Source: a virus. Taken from it: a stretch of 21,264 bases of DNA. The stretch's first letter is position 1, and the number at the start of each line of letters is the position of its first letter. The stretch lies in the IMG/VR virus record IMGVR_UViG_3300044640_000822, positions 1-21,264 of that record. The stretch is one strand, 5' to 3'. Shown piece by piece: positions 1 to 8,068 of this stretch. Made by a program: the position numbers and the translations under genes. Under the pieces are notes generated by a model. That model was not told the DNA's origin and did not search any database. It saw only the letters and a program-made list of their open reading frames with translations.

Positions 1-401
1 TGATTAGCAAGAGAAGGGACTGTTGCTTTCAAATTATCGTTTAAACCATCAAACAAGATGGCAGGCTTTCCGTTAAGAGCCTCCAACGCACCATTGCTAA
101 CAATGCACGGTTGCAATCCTGCCGTGGCTTGAGTTGCATTGCGACCATTGCCCGATTGGTCGTACCACGTTCTAATAAAACCATTATTACCAACACCCAC
201 AAATGCTAGCAAAGTTACAGTATCTAAATCACCACTTGCTGTAAAGCCAATATCCTGAGTAGCACCGTCACTACTTCTTCTTACATTAACAGCTGCACCT
301 AAGTATGCAGTACGAAGTTTACGTAAGCTATACGCAGCTGAACTATTTAAGCCGTCAAGTATTAATCTCGATGATGAAAAAAAGAAAGCGTTTCCGAACA
401 T
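1..401 (-). CDS. Partial tail-associated protein with an AbfB-like (arabinofuranosidase/lectin fold) domain
   Basis: The reading frame starts with ATG at 401-399, 3 bp after the stop of the tail fibre gene, and stays open to the window edge, giving 133 visible residues. The protein begins MFGNAFFFSSSRLILDG. It then carries AYSLRKLRTAYLGAAVNVRR (about residues 24-43), SSDGATQDIGF and, around residues 87-99, TWYDQSGNGRNAT. This pattern (a small chain with charged RRSSD, then YDQSGNG) is what I recall from the catalytic domain of fungal arabinofuranosidase B (GH54) and from LamG-like domains in phage tail proteins. The likely role is sugar binding or cleavage at the host surface. The GH54 catalytic residues would lie beyond the window, so activity cannot be judged. 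Base composition is about 43% GC by hand count, above the head genes, which suggests a recently exchanged cassette. The homology is recalled from motif memory, not searched. Confidence 0.72.
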   Translation of the reverse strand, partial: MFGNAFFFSSSRLILDGLNSSAAYSLRKLRTAYLGAAVNVRRSSDGATQDIGFTASGDLDTVTLLAFVGVGNNGFIRTWYDQSGNGRNATQATAGLQPCIVSNGALEALNGKPAILFDGLNDNLKATVPSLAN

Positions 402-404
402 ATT

Positions 405-3400
405 TTATGAATAATTTTTTGAAATTGATATTAGATATTGAGTCCCATCCCATAATACCGCAATAACGTCTTTTTGATTTGCAGTTCCAACGTAAACATT
501 ACCACCTCCATTAGATTGAAGTGTTCCTGTTGGAAAAATTAAATTTCTCGGAGTTGCACCATTAGTTACTTCTATTAAATAGCTACTTGCGTTTTGCGCA
601 TTCAATAATGTAAGAGTTACGTTGCCAGTTGCCGAACTTAATAAAATGTCCACTATACTTCCGTTATTCCAATCAATTGTTTGCGTTGTTCCAGTAGGTG
701 TTAGTGTTTGTTTTGTTGTGCTTATTTGTGGAGCTGTAACAACTCCACTTATTCTAGCACTACCACCAATAATAAAATGTTCTCCACTATTAACTGCTCC
801 ATTAGTTATAATTTGACCATTTGTTTGTAGCACCATACCACCACCACCACTTGCTTCTATTGTTAAATTATGTGAAGAATTAATCAGCGCACCACCACCC
901 TGATTTAAAGCAGTCATTCCTATTGTAACACCTGATTGAGATTTAGCTATATAACTAGCACTTGCAATTGAATTAGAACTAGTATTTTCTAAGTAAGAAT
1001 ACAACCCCAATGCTTTAGAATCTTGAATATGTAAATTATAAAGTGGACTTACTCCAATACCTACGTTATTACCATTCTGAAACAACACACTATTTGCCAC
1101 CGTACCTGCTCCAGTTGCTACGGGTAAATAACCAGTAGTTAGTGAGCCACCTATTTTAGCGTTCCAAATAGCTGCACTTGAAATATAAGCATCTCCTATT
1201 GCTGTACCTTGCCATACACCAGTTCCAATAGTTCCTAAAGTAGTTATTGATAATTGCCCTACATAGGTAGAAGCAATATCTATTATTGGTGTAGCACCTC
1301 CACTTGATGTTATTCTGTTAGTTGTTCCTGTAACACCTGTTACTGTTCCTACATTCCAGCTTCTATTTGCACTTAAATCAAATGCCGTTCCATTTATTGT
1401 TAATGTTCTTCCAGTTGGAACACCATCTAACCCTGCTAAAGTATAATTGGGTACATTTAATGTATCTCCTAAAAAAGTAGCTGCACCCGAAGTTCCTGTA
1501 GTTGTTAGTGTTATTGCATTTTGTTTATTAGTAAATGTAGTAAATGCACTAGATGACAAAACTCCATTTTGGCTTGCTGTTGCAACTCGTATATCAAGAA
1601 ATTTATTACCAAAAAGGTCTGTATATACATACAAAGGTTCAGATAATTTACTAAAAGTAATTATGTTGGACAAAGATATTGTTGTCCAATCTCCTGTTGA
1701 AATGTCTTTTCCTAACAATAAAGTGTCACCACTAATTCCCCCAAAAAATGGTAAAGGAGAACCTAACAACCCACTGACATTTGGACTTTGATATGTACCA
1801 CTTAAATCACCACCAGCAGCTATTCCATTTATTGATGTTAGATAACTATTTGAATCAATACTTCCATCTGCTTTTAAGAATTGACTTGAAGTACCTCCTG
1901 ACTTAACTAAAGTAGTTGCGTTTAACGTACCTATGATTGTTGCAGCGTTACCCGAACCACTTGTTTTGTTTATGTATAAACCTTCTCCATTACCACTTTT
2001 AGTAATATTCAAAGCAATACCGCTACCACTTGAATGGGTAACGCTTAAAGTATTACCATTACCAGAACTTGTATAAGAACCTATTGTACCTGTAATAACA
2101 TCTGCGGTCAAATCAAAAGTTCCTAAATCTACATTTGCAGTTGCCCCTGTATATGGAACTAATCCCGTTATACTTGGGAATGTTGCCAAGCTACCATCAC
2201 CACGCACATATTGACTTGATGCTCCTAATATTTTTGCCAACGCTCCATTAATATCGGCTGTTACAATACGTGTACCTGTACCTGCTAACTTTCCAAATGT
2301 CGTATCTCCATTAAATAAGTTTAATGCACTTGCTCCACTTTGATAAATTGCATATCCACTATTATTACCTATGTCTATACTTCTCCAATCAGGTGCGCTT
2401 GTTAAGGTAGGATTAATGTGTATTGCCCTTGAGATACCTGTTGCTCCTCCTGTGTAATTAACAACAGGATTTATCCTAAATGAAGTTCTGTCTCTATTTG
2501 CACCAGACGTTGCACCTAAACCTGCCGTTATAGCAACTATTGAACCTCCGCTAGTCCAAGCATTATTTGTCGAATATTCGGCAGTAAAATTATAAAGCTC
2601 TGGTCCAGTAAGGTAAGAAACGAATCGAATGCCGAAAACGTCAGCCCACATACCAGTTGCTTCGTCACTAAATCTATAACCTCCTAGAGTAACAACTCCC
2701 TGAGTAATTATAGCACGACCATCAACCTGTAATCTATCTACTCCGTTATTTGTTGTAGTACCTAACAATAAATTGCCACCTAGCCACGTAGATGTAGTAT
2801 TGCTATTACCAATCCACGTTCTATTGGATTCAGTAGCATCTACACCTACGGATTCATTACCTATAAAGATATTGTTACTTCCTGTAGTGTTACTATTTAC
2901 ACCTGTACCCCAACCTGCATAATTTCCTATTGCTGTATTACTATTACCTGTAGTATTACTCCTAAGTCCTACTACTCCTAATGCTATATTCTGATAACCT
3001 GTAGTATTACTACTAAGTGCATCTAATCCTAATGCTGTATTCTTATAACCTGTAGTATTACTCCCAAGTGCAAATACTCCTATTGCTGTATTAAAAGTAC
3101 CTGTATTATTACTCCCAAGTGCAAATAATCCTATTGCTGTATTACTAAAATCATTACCAGAACCTCTACCAACTCTTATCCCATTTATTGTAGCATCTGC
3201 TCCTGTTGTTATTGTAAACGAACCTAAATTAACATTTGCGGTTGCTCCTGTATATGGAACTAATTCGCTTAGGGCTGCACTTGTAATAAATCCGCTTGGA
3301 TTAGTTAAAGGGTAATAAGTACTTTCTGCCGTTGATGAAAGTAAGTAAGGGTTTAATGCACTCGAAGTAATAAAACCGCTTGGGTTGCTGTTAGGGTAAT

Positions 3401-4874
3401 ATGCTGTTGAATCAATACTTCCATCTGCTTTTAAGAATTGACTTGAAGTACCTCCATTTTTAATAATCGAATCAGCAATCAAATCATAAACACCTAAGTT
3501 TACATTTTGAGTTGCTCCTGTATATGGAACAAATCCACTACCAGTATTAGCAATTGTTGAAGATAATACACTCCAATTACTGTTATTAAATGATATTATT
3601 TCTACTGATTGATTAGGTAATAAAACTAAAGAATTTATTGCAGAAATACCACCATCAAATTTATCTGCTCCACTTAATTGTATTGTTAAATTACCTGTGG
3701 ACGTATTTGAATTACGAATAATAAATCTTTTACCTGCTCCAAAATTAGCTGTTGAGTGTACAGGTATTGTACATGTTCTATTTACAGCAGCTAAATGAAA
3801 AGTAACAATATAATCATCTGCTGTTATAGTATAATTATCTATTTTACCTGTGTAACCTGATGTTGAATAACTACCTTTTAAATGTAGTGTACTATTAATA
3901 TCTGTTGAGTTTGTATTAAAATTACCAATACCTACTTTGTTATTATAAAAAGAAAGCATTTTATAATAAACTAAAGTAGTAGGATTTCCATACCAAAAAT
4001 CTAAACCTACATTTTGAGTATGTAATATATTACCCTTTTTCCAAAATTTAAGTTCTGCTGTATTAGCTACATTATCATAAGTATTTTGTGCATATAACGA
4101 TGAGTAATAAGAAAAAGATAAGCCATAAGCTGCTGTATCATTCATAAACCCATAATTTATAGAAGCGTTTTCACCTGCATTGGCGTTAGCTATACCAAAA
4201 CTTAATTCATTATCTTTATCATGTGCTAAAAATAAATTACCAGCACCAAATTGATTATATCTTAAACTAGCAAAATTATCACCTAAATAAAAAGAATAAC
4301 CGTCTGTTGCAATAGTAGTATTTTCTGTTAAACTACCTCCTAGTTTAACATTAATAGTGTCTAATATTGTACCATTAGTAAAATTGTATGAACTAAGTCC
4401 TGTTTGACCTCTTAAAACTTTTACAGTACTAGCATCTGAAAATAATATATCTGTATTACCAAATAAATCATAACTATATGAAACTACTTCTATAGATTCT
4501 CCTGACTCTCCAATATCACCTTTATTCCCTTTATCTCCTTTTAAATTTGTGTAATTACCCCATGTATTATTAGGATTTTTAAAACGTAAAAAAGTTCCAG
4601 ACCATTCATGTTCTGGAGCTAATCCATTTTCACCACCATCTCCTTTATTTCCTTTATCTCCTTTTTTTACAATAACTGTATTACCATCAGAAAATAATAT
4701 TTCTGTATCTCCTAGTAATGTGTAAGAATAGCTTATAATATATATAGATTTTCCATCTAATCCATCTTCACCATTGTTAGAAGGTTTAGGCAAATCAAAC
4801 AAATTATCGTAAGAAATTAAACCTATTTGAGGTTTAGAATTTTTTGAATATTTACCAAATATATTAGTATTCAT
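405..4874 (-). CDS. Large repeat-rich tail fibre protein (1489 aa)
   Basis: This is a long fibrous virion protein, likely trimeric and involved in host recognition. Near the N terminus two similar modules (SYSYTLLGDTEILFSD at about 48-63 and SYSYDLFGNTDILFSD at about 132-147) alternate with collagen-like Gly-X-Y stretches (about 72-85 and 112-126, with GDKGNKGD in both). About residues 578-672 hold four 17-residue NTAIG...SNTTG repeats and a longer fifth unit, like the beta-roll head of YadA-type adhesins. VPYTGAT motifs recur near residues 450, 538 and 905, and SGGTSSQFLKADGSIDS or a close variant occurs twice. The C-terminal 100 residues form a beta-rich end (DVIAVLWDGTQYLISIS) of a type common in phage tail proteins. 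I see no peptidase S74 chaperone domain. The start overlaps the stop of the 90-aa gene by one base (TAATG), so translation is probably coupled. The next gene, also tail-like, follows 3 bp later. Confidence 0.85.
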   Translation of the reverse strand: MNTNIFGKYSKNSKPQIGLISYDNLFDLPKPSNNGEDGLDGKSIYIISYSYTLLGDTEILFSDGNTVIVKKGDKGNKGDGGENGLAPEHEWSGTFLRFKNPNNTWGNYTNLKGDKGNKGDIGESGESIEVVSYSYDLFGNTDILFSDASTVKVLRGQTGLSSYNFTNGTILDTINVKLGGSLTENTTIATDGYSFYLGDNFASLRYNQFGAGNLFLAHDKDNELSFGIANANAGENASINYGFMNDTAAYGLSFSYYSSLYAQNTYDNVANTAELKFWKKGNILHTQNVGLDFWYGNPTTLVYYKMLSFYNNKVGIGNFNTNSTDINSTLHLKGSYSTSGYTGKIDNYTITADDYIVTFHLAAVNRTCTIPVHSTANFGAGKRFIIRNSNTSTGNLTIQLSGADKFDGGISAINSLVLLPNQSVEIISFNNSNWSVLSSTIANTGSGFVPYTGATQNVNLGVYDLIADSIIKNGGTSSQFLKADGSIDSTAYYPNSNPSGFITSSALNPYLLSSTAESTYYPLTNPSGFITSAALSELVPYTGATANVNLGSFTITTGADATINGIRVGRGSGNDFSNTAIGLFALGSNNTGTFNTAIGVFALGSNTTGYKNTALGLDALSSNTTGYQNIALGVVGLRSNTTGNSNTAIGNYAGWGTGVNSNTTGSNNIFIGNESVGVDATESNRTWIGNSNTTSTWLGGNLLLGTTTNNGVDRLQVDGRAIITQGVVTLGGYRFSDEATGMWADVFGIRFVSYLTGPELYNFTAEYSTNNAWTSGGSIVAITAGLGATSGANRDRTSFRINPVVNYTGGATGISRAIHINPTLTSAPDWRSIDIGNNSGYAIYQSGASALNLFNGDTTFGKLAGTGTRIVTADINGALAKILGASSQYVRGDGSLATFPSITGLVPYTGATANVDLGTFDLTADVITGTIGSYTSSGNGNTLSVTHSSGSGIALNITKSGNGEGLYINKTSGSGNAATIIGTLNATTLVKSGGTSSQFLKADGSIDSNSYLTSINGIAAGGDLSGTYQSPNVSGLLGSPLPFFGGISGDTLLLGKDISTGDWTTISLSNIITFSKLSEPLYVYTDLFGNKFLDIRVATASQNGVLSSSAFTTFTNKQNAITLTTTGTSGAATFLGDTLNVPNYTLAGLDGVPTGRTLTINGTAFDLSANRSWNVGTVTGVTGTTNRITSSGGATPIIDIASTYVGQLSITTLGTIGTGVWQGTAIGDAYISSAAIWNAKIGGSLTTGYLPVATGAGTVANSVLFQNGNNVGIGVSPLYNLHIQDSKALGLYSYLENTSSNSIASASYIAKSQSGVTIGMTALNQGGGALINSSHNLTIEASGGGGMVLQTNGQIITNGAVNSGEHFIIGGSARISGVVTAPQISTTKQTLTPTGTTQTIDWNNGSIVDILLSSATGNVTLTLLNAQNASSYLIEVTNGATPRNLIFPTGTLQSNGGGNVYVGTANQKDVIAVLWDGTQYLISISKNYS
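1850..1898 (-). repeat. 49-bp exact direct repeat, copy 1 (inside tail fibre gene)
   Basis: These 49 bases are identical to 3407-3455 and encode the SSQFLKADGSIDS segment of the fibre. The flanks diverge at once on both sides. Exact identity over 49 bases, including silent positions, points to recent duplication or gene conversion, not just to shared protein selection. Confidence 0.9.
2858..3143 (-). repeat. Degenerate 51-bp tandem repeats encoding NTAIG...SNTTG units
   Basis: Four 17-residue units and a longer fifth one are visible: NTAIGLFALGSNNTGTF, NTAIGVFALGSNTTGYK, NTALGLDALSSNTTGYQ, NIALGVVGLRSNTTGNS, then a unit beginning NTAIGNYAG. Units share the pattern N[TI]A[IL]G..xL.SN[NT]TG. 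This resembles the left-handed beta-roll repeats of trimeric autotransporter adhesin heads. At the DNA level the repeats are similar but not identical. Confidence 0.85.
3407..3455 (-). repeat. 49-bp exact direct repeat, copy 2 (inside tail fibre gene)
   Basis: This is the second copy of the repeat at 1850-1898, in the same orientation and reading frame, about 1.56 kb away. Recombination between the two would delete about 519 codons in frame, including the whole YadA-like repeat block. Confidence 0.9.
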
Positions 4875-5146
4875 TATCTATTATAAATTATAAATTTTAT
4901 TCTATTAATCATTATATTAAATTCTTCTTGAGTAATATAATTGTTTTCTTTAGGCGTACCATCAAAATATTGTTCCCAATAATTTAATACCCATTGGTAT
5001 AATGTTAATTCTTTTAGTACAGATTGTTTATCAAGACAAAATTCTGTAGCAAATCTTAAATTATTAAATTTATGTTCTCCTATATTAGCATAATAATATA
5101 CAAGGTCAGAATTAATTTGAATTAGTTCATCAACAGTTACAACCAT
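4874..5146 (-). CDS. Small conserved virion-region protein (90 aa)
   Basis: This is a 90-residue helical-looking protein with many aromatic residues (QWVLNYWEQYFDG in the middle). It has no signal peptide or membrane segment. It starts with ATG at 5146, 17 bp inside the end of the 296-aa gene, and its TAA stop overlaps the start of the tail fibre gene by one base, so the three genes are probably translated together. From memory, a small protein of this kind commonly lies between a Cys-tailed structural protein and the fibre in Bacteroidota phages, but I cannot name the family. A role in neck or tail assembly is inferred from position only. Confidence 0.7.
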   Translation of the reverse strand: MVVTVDELIQINSDLVYYYANIGEHKFNNLRFATEFCLDKQSVLKELTLYQWVLNYWEQYFDGTPKENNYITQEEFNIMINRIKFIIYNR

Positions 5147-6020
5147 CAGATTTGCATATTTTTAAAAGTGTTTTTAAATTACTATCAGCTTGAACATATA
5201 ACTCAGCTTCTAATTGAGCATCTACAATAAAAAGACCGTCTAAAATGTCTTTTAAAGCATCAATATCAGAACCTTTACATGTGCTACAACAAGATTTTTT
5301 TTGTATAGATGTTTTAGCTATTTTTGGTTGAAAACATTCTAATAATTCTATATCAGATTTTATATAAACAGTAGTTTTATAACCAGCCATTATAATTACA
5401 GAAGAATTTTCAGGTATTAGCTCATTTAATATAGGTTTATTTAAATTAATTACTTTTGTATTTAAATAAGTATCTATATTAGTTACAACATTAGTAACTA
5501 CTTTAGCTTGAGACATTGGTACTGTAGTACTTGAATAAATTACTTTAATTAAATCAGTATCGTATAAAAAACTATTTAAATTTAAATTTGTTGCACCAGC
5601 TACACTAATAGTAGTAGTAGTAAGTTTTTTACCTTGACCACCAGTTAAACCACTTAAAATATACCAAACATAATATTCTACTTTTATAATACCAACTGGT
5701 AAAACAGTATTAATACCTAATTCAAGGTTACTAATATCTACGGATACTACTGTTTTAGGCATTAAATTATTTTCATCTGCTGCTGAAATATTAATATCAA
5801 CAGAATTAAAAGAAGCATTTTTATAAAAAGTATGTACAGTACCATTAGCCATTGTTATAACAATTTCTGTTACTGTATTATTTTTACTTCTATTAGGATT
5901 AGTTATTCCAGTAGAATATTTTTTACTACCTGCTAAATTATCTCCGCCAGTAACATCATTTATTGTAATAATTTTACCTGTTTTATCTAATGTTCCTGTA
6001 GCAATTAATTCTAAAGCCAT
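5130..6020 (-). CDS. Virion-region protein with Cys-rich C-terminal tail (296 aa)
   Basis: The first ~225 residues look beta-rich, with many short Thr/Val/Ile strands (for example KKLTTTTISVAGATNLNLNS). After a break at KIAKTSIQKK there is a helical tail framed by cysteines: SCCSTCKGSD near residue 243 and ICKSDGCNC at the very end. Seven cysteines packed into the last ~55 residues suggest metal binding or a cross-linked tail; no enzyme motif is visible. The gene starts just 1 bp beyond the stop of the 227-aa gene and overlaps the 90-aa gene by 17 bp. Its place between head genes and the fibre suggests a neck, tail or baseplate component, but function is unknown. Confidence 0.72.
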   Translation of the reverse strand: MALELIATGTLDKTGKIITINDVTGGDNLAGSKKYSTGITNPNRSKNNTVTEIVITMANGTVHTFYKNASFNSVDINISAADENNLMPKTVVSVDISNLELGINTVLPVGIIKVEYYVWYILSGLTGGQGKKLTTTTISVAGATNLNLNSFLYDTDLIKVIYSSTTVPMSQAKVVTNVVTNIDTYLNTKVINLNKPILNELIPENSSVIIMAGYKTTVYIKSDIELLECFQPKIAKTSIQKKSCCSTCKGSDIDALKDILDGLFIVDAQLEAELYVQADSNLKTLLKICKSDGCNC

Positions 6021-6021
6021 A

Positions 6022-6705
6022 TTATTGTTTTAATAATTGTATTTTATTTGGGTTTTGTTCTGCTATTATAGACATGTATATAATAGCTGTTTTTATAATT
6101 TTAAAACATGTTTGGTCAGGAAATTGTAATACTGTACTACCATTATTACCAAAAGCTACTTTAGTAGGTTTAGCTAGATAATCCATATAAATAGCTTCTA
6201 TATCAAACTGTTTTGTGTTTTTATAAAAATTATAAACATATAAATTATTACCAGATAAATGAGAAATAGGACTTTCTTGACTAGTTTTAAATATTGAGTT
6301 TTCTAATATCGTTTTTATATCTTCTGTTTCTGTTAATCTGTTAGGTACTTCTCTTGTAGTATCACAATTTAATGGTTTTACTAAAGTACTGTCGTTTAAC
6401 AAATGCCTGTAATTTTCAGGTAATGTTATGTAACTAACAGGATAACTACCTATAGTAGTTGTTAATAAAGTATTAGTATTTCCTAATACTTCTAATATTT
6501 TTAAATCATCAATAGATGCTTGTACATCTTGATATTTTTCTGGTTTTTGTACTGCATATTTATCAGGAAAAGCTAATTGAATAAATAAATCCGTACAATA
6601 ATTCCAATTGTAATCTAGTTCTTGTAATTGCACATTTGCATAAGCAAAGGATGCAATTGCTTGCACCCCTTGCTGTATGTAAATATATGCTTCTTTAACT
6701 GTCAT
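6022..6705 (-). CDS. Probable head-tail connector or neck protein (227 aa)
   Basis: This 227-residue protein has a helical N-terminal half (MTVKEAYIYIQQGVQAIASFAYANVQ) and the segment SYITLPENYRHLL at about residues 91-103. A strand ending in LP.[DN]Y.H is a feature I recall from conserved connector-region proteins of Bacteroidota phages that sit downstream of the capsid gene. The position fits: it follows the 440-aa structural gene by 9 bp and precedes the 296-aa gene by 1 bp. No catalytic motif or membrane segment is seen. The assignment to head-tail joining is an inference from context and a weak motif; it could equally be a tail ring protein. Confidence 0.65.
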   Translation of the reverse strand: MTVKEAYIYIQQGVQAIASFAYANVQLQELDYNWNYCTDLFIQLAFPDKYAVQKPEKYQDVQASIDDLKILEVLGNTNTLLTTTIGSYPVSYITLPENYRHLLNDSTLVKPLNCDTTREVPNRLTETEDIKTILENSIFKTSQESPISHLSGNNLYVYNFYKNTKQFDIEAIYMDYLAKPTKVAFGNNGSTVLQFPDQTCFKIIKTAIIYMSIIAEQNPNKIQLLKQ

Positions 6706-6714
6706 TAGTTAAGA

Positions 6715-8037
6715 TTAAAAATTAATAATAGCGTTTGGAGCTAATTTTTTCAAAACAGCTTCAAAAGTAGTAACGGCAGTCCATGTAGTAGGTACAGCAA
6801 TTTGAATTGCTGAATTATCTCCTTTATTATGTTCTACACCACTTTCAGTAGTAGTATTGCGGAATAAGATACTGTAGATATTGTAATTAGTATCTGCATT
6901 AGCAAAACGAGGAAGTTGTTTCATCCATTTGCTGAAAGTATCAAACTGACCTCTATAAGCAATAAGACCTTCTTCAATTTTAACAATTTCTGCACCAGTA
7001 CCTAATCCTTGACTTGGATTAACTGTGTAAGTTACAGTAGCGTTTTCAATAACACCTTGTTTAGCATAATTAAATACTGAATTAGGGCTAATTGTAGTTA
7101 GCTGTAATCCAAATTCTGTAGAAGCTGCTTGAGTAGCAAATACTGGAGAAGCTCCACCATTACCATCTAAACGAGTTGCTGTAGTAGTAACACCTTCATA
7201 AGGGTTATCTAAAGTAATAGTCATTACATTTGCAGCAATGTTAGGAGTACCAACAACTTTGTAAGTTACACCACCAATAGTAATTAAACTACCGGCTGCA
7301 ATTGTAGTAGCTGTTAAAGTTGTTGAAGTAATTGTTACTGTTTTACTACCGTTTGTAGCTGTACCTAATTGTACAGCAGCAGCACCAGTACCAGTAATTG
7401 AACCTCCAATTGCAATTGTAGTTCTAGCACCATTAGCTAAAATTTCAGCAATATGTGTTCTTACAACTCCAATATTAGCAACACTATTAATTGCATTTGC
7501 AAGTTGTACTAAAATGTCATAAGCAGCTATAGAAGGAGTTAATGTTGCAGTATTAAATTGCAATTGCTCTCTAATCTGGTCATTTGTAGAAACTTCTTGT
7601 TGAACAGCTAACAAAGTAGCTGAATCATTTTGTACGATAGTAGGTAAATTTAAAGAACCGTTTGTACCATTGTAACCAATTATAGCCACGCCTTGTACAG
7701 GAGCAGTATAAGTTTGTTTAATAATACGTGTAATTCCTTTACATTGAATATCACCTGTTTGAACAGGTGTTTCAGTGTAACCTTGTACAATACGGAATAA
7801 TGAACCACCACCTGTTATAAAATCATCTACATGACATAGACCTGCTGAAGAAGTTCCATTAGTTAGTAATGTAAAACGATTGTTGTTAGCTGCGGTAGTT
7901 GCATCAATTTCAACTAATCCGTAAATACCAACTGCTCCACTTGCTAAATTTTCTGTGTTAGTACCAGTTAAAGTAGTACTAGAAGTTTTAGATGGTGCAT
8001 AGGCTTGGTTGCCTGTAAAAATTAAGATTTTTTTCAT
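6715..8037 (-). CDS. Virion structural protein, beta-rich (440 aa)
   Basis: The protein is rich in Thr, Ala, Gly and Asn, with many short beta strands. Between about residues 205 and 290 a segment (TTIAIGGSITGTGAAAVQLG through TYKVVGTPNIAANVMTITLDNPYEG) reads like an inserted immunoglobulin-like or jelly-roll domain. The C terminus is more globular and aromatic (FDTFSKWMKQLPRFANADTNYN). The N terminus, MKKILIFTGNQAY, has no clear signal peptide. It lies two genes after the capsid gene in the same transcription unit, 31 bp after the 316-aa gene. A major virion component such as a capsid decoration, tail tube or tail sheath protein is possible; I do not recognise a specific family. Confidence 0.65.
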   Translation of the reverse strand: MKKILIFTGNQAYAPSKTSSTTLTGTNTENLASGAVGIYGLVEIDATTAANNNRFTLLTNGTSSAGLCHVDDFITGGGSLFRIVQGYTETPVQTGDIQCKGITRIIKQTYTAPVQGVAIIGYNGTNGSLNLPTIVQNDSATLLAVQQEVSTNDQIREQLQFNTATLTPSIAAYDILVQLANAINSVANIGVVRTHIAEILANGARTTIAIGGSITGTGAAAVQLGTATNGSKTVTITSTTLTATTIAAGSLITIGGVTYKVVGTPNIAANVMTITLDNPYEGVTTTATRLDGNGGASPVFATQAASTEFGLQLTTISPNSVFNYAKQGVIENATVTYTVNPSQGLGTGAEIVKIEEGLIAYRGQFDTFSKWMKQLPRFANADTNYNIYSILFRNTTTESGVEHNKGDNSAIQIAVPTTWTAVTTFEAVLKKLAPNAIINF

Positions 8038-8068
8038 TGTTTTGTTTTATTAGATTGTTTGGTTGTTT

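Noticed and set aside
622-1791. Plus-strand open frames at 622-816 and 1447-1791
   Set aside because: They lie antisense inside the low-complexity tail fibre gene and read as hydrophobic shadows.
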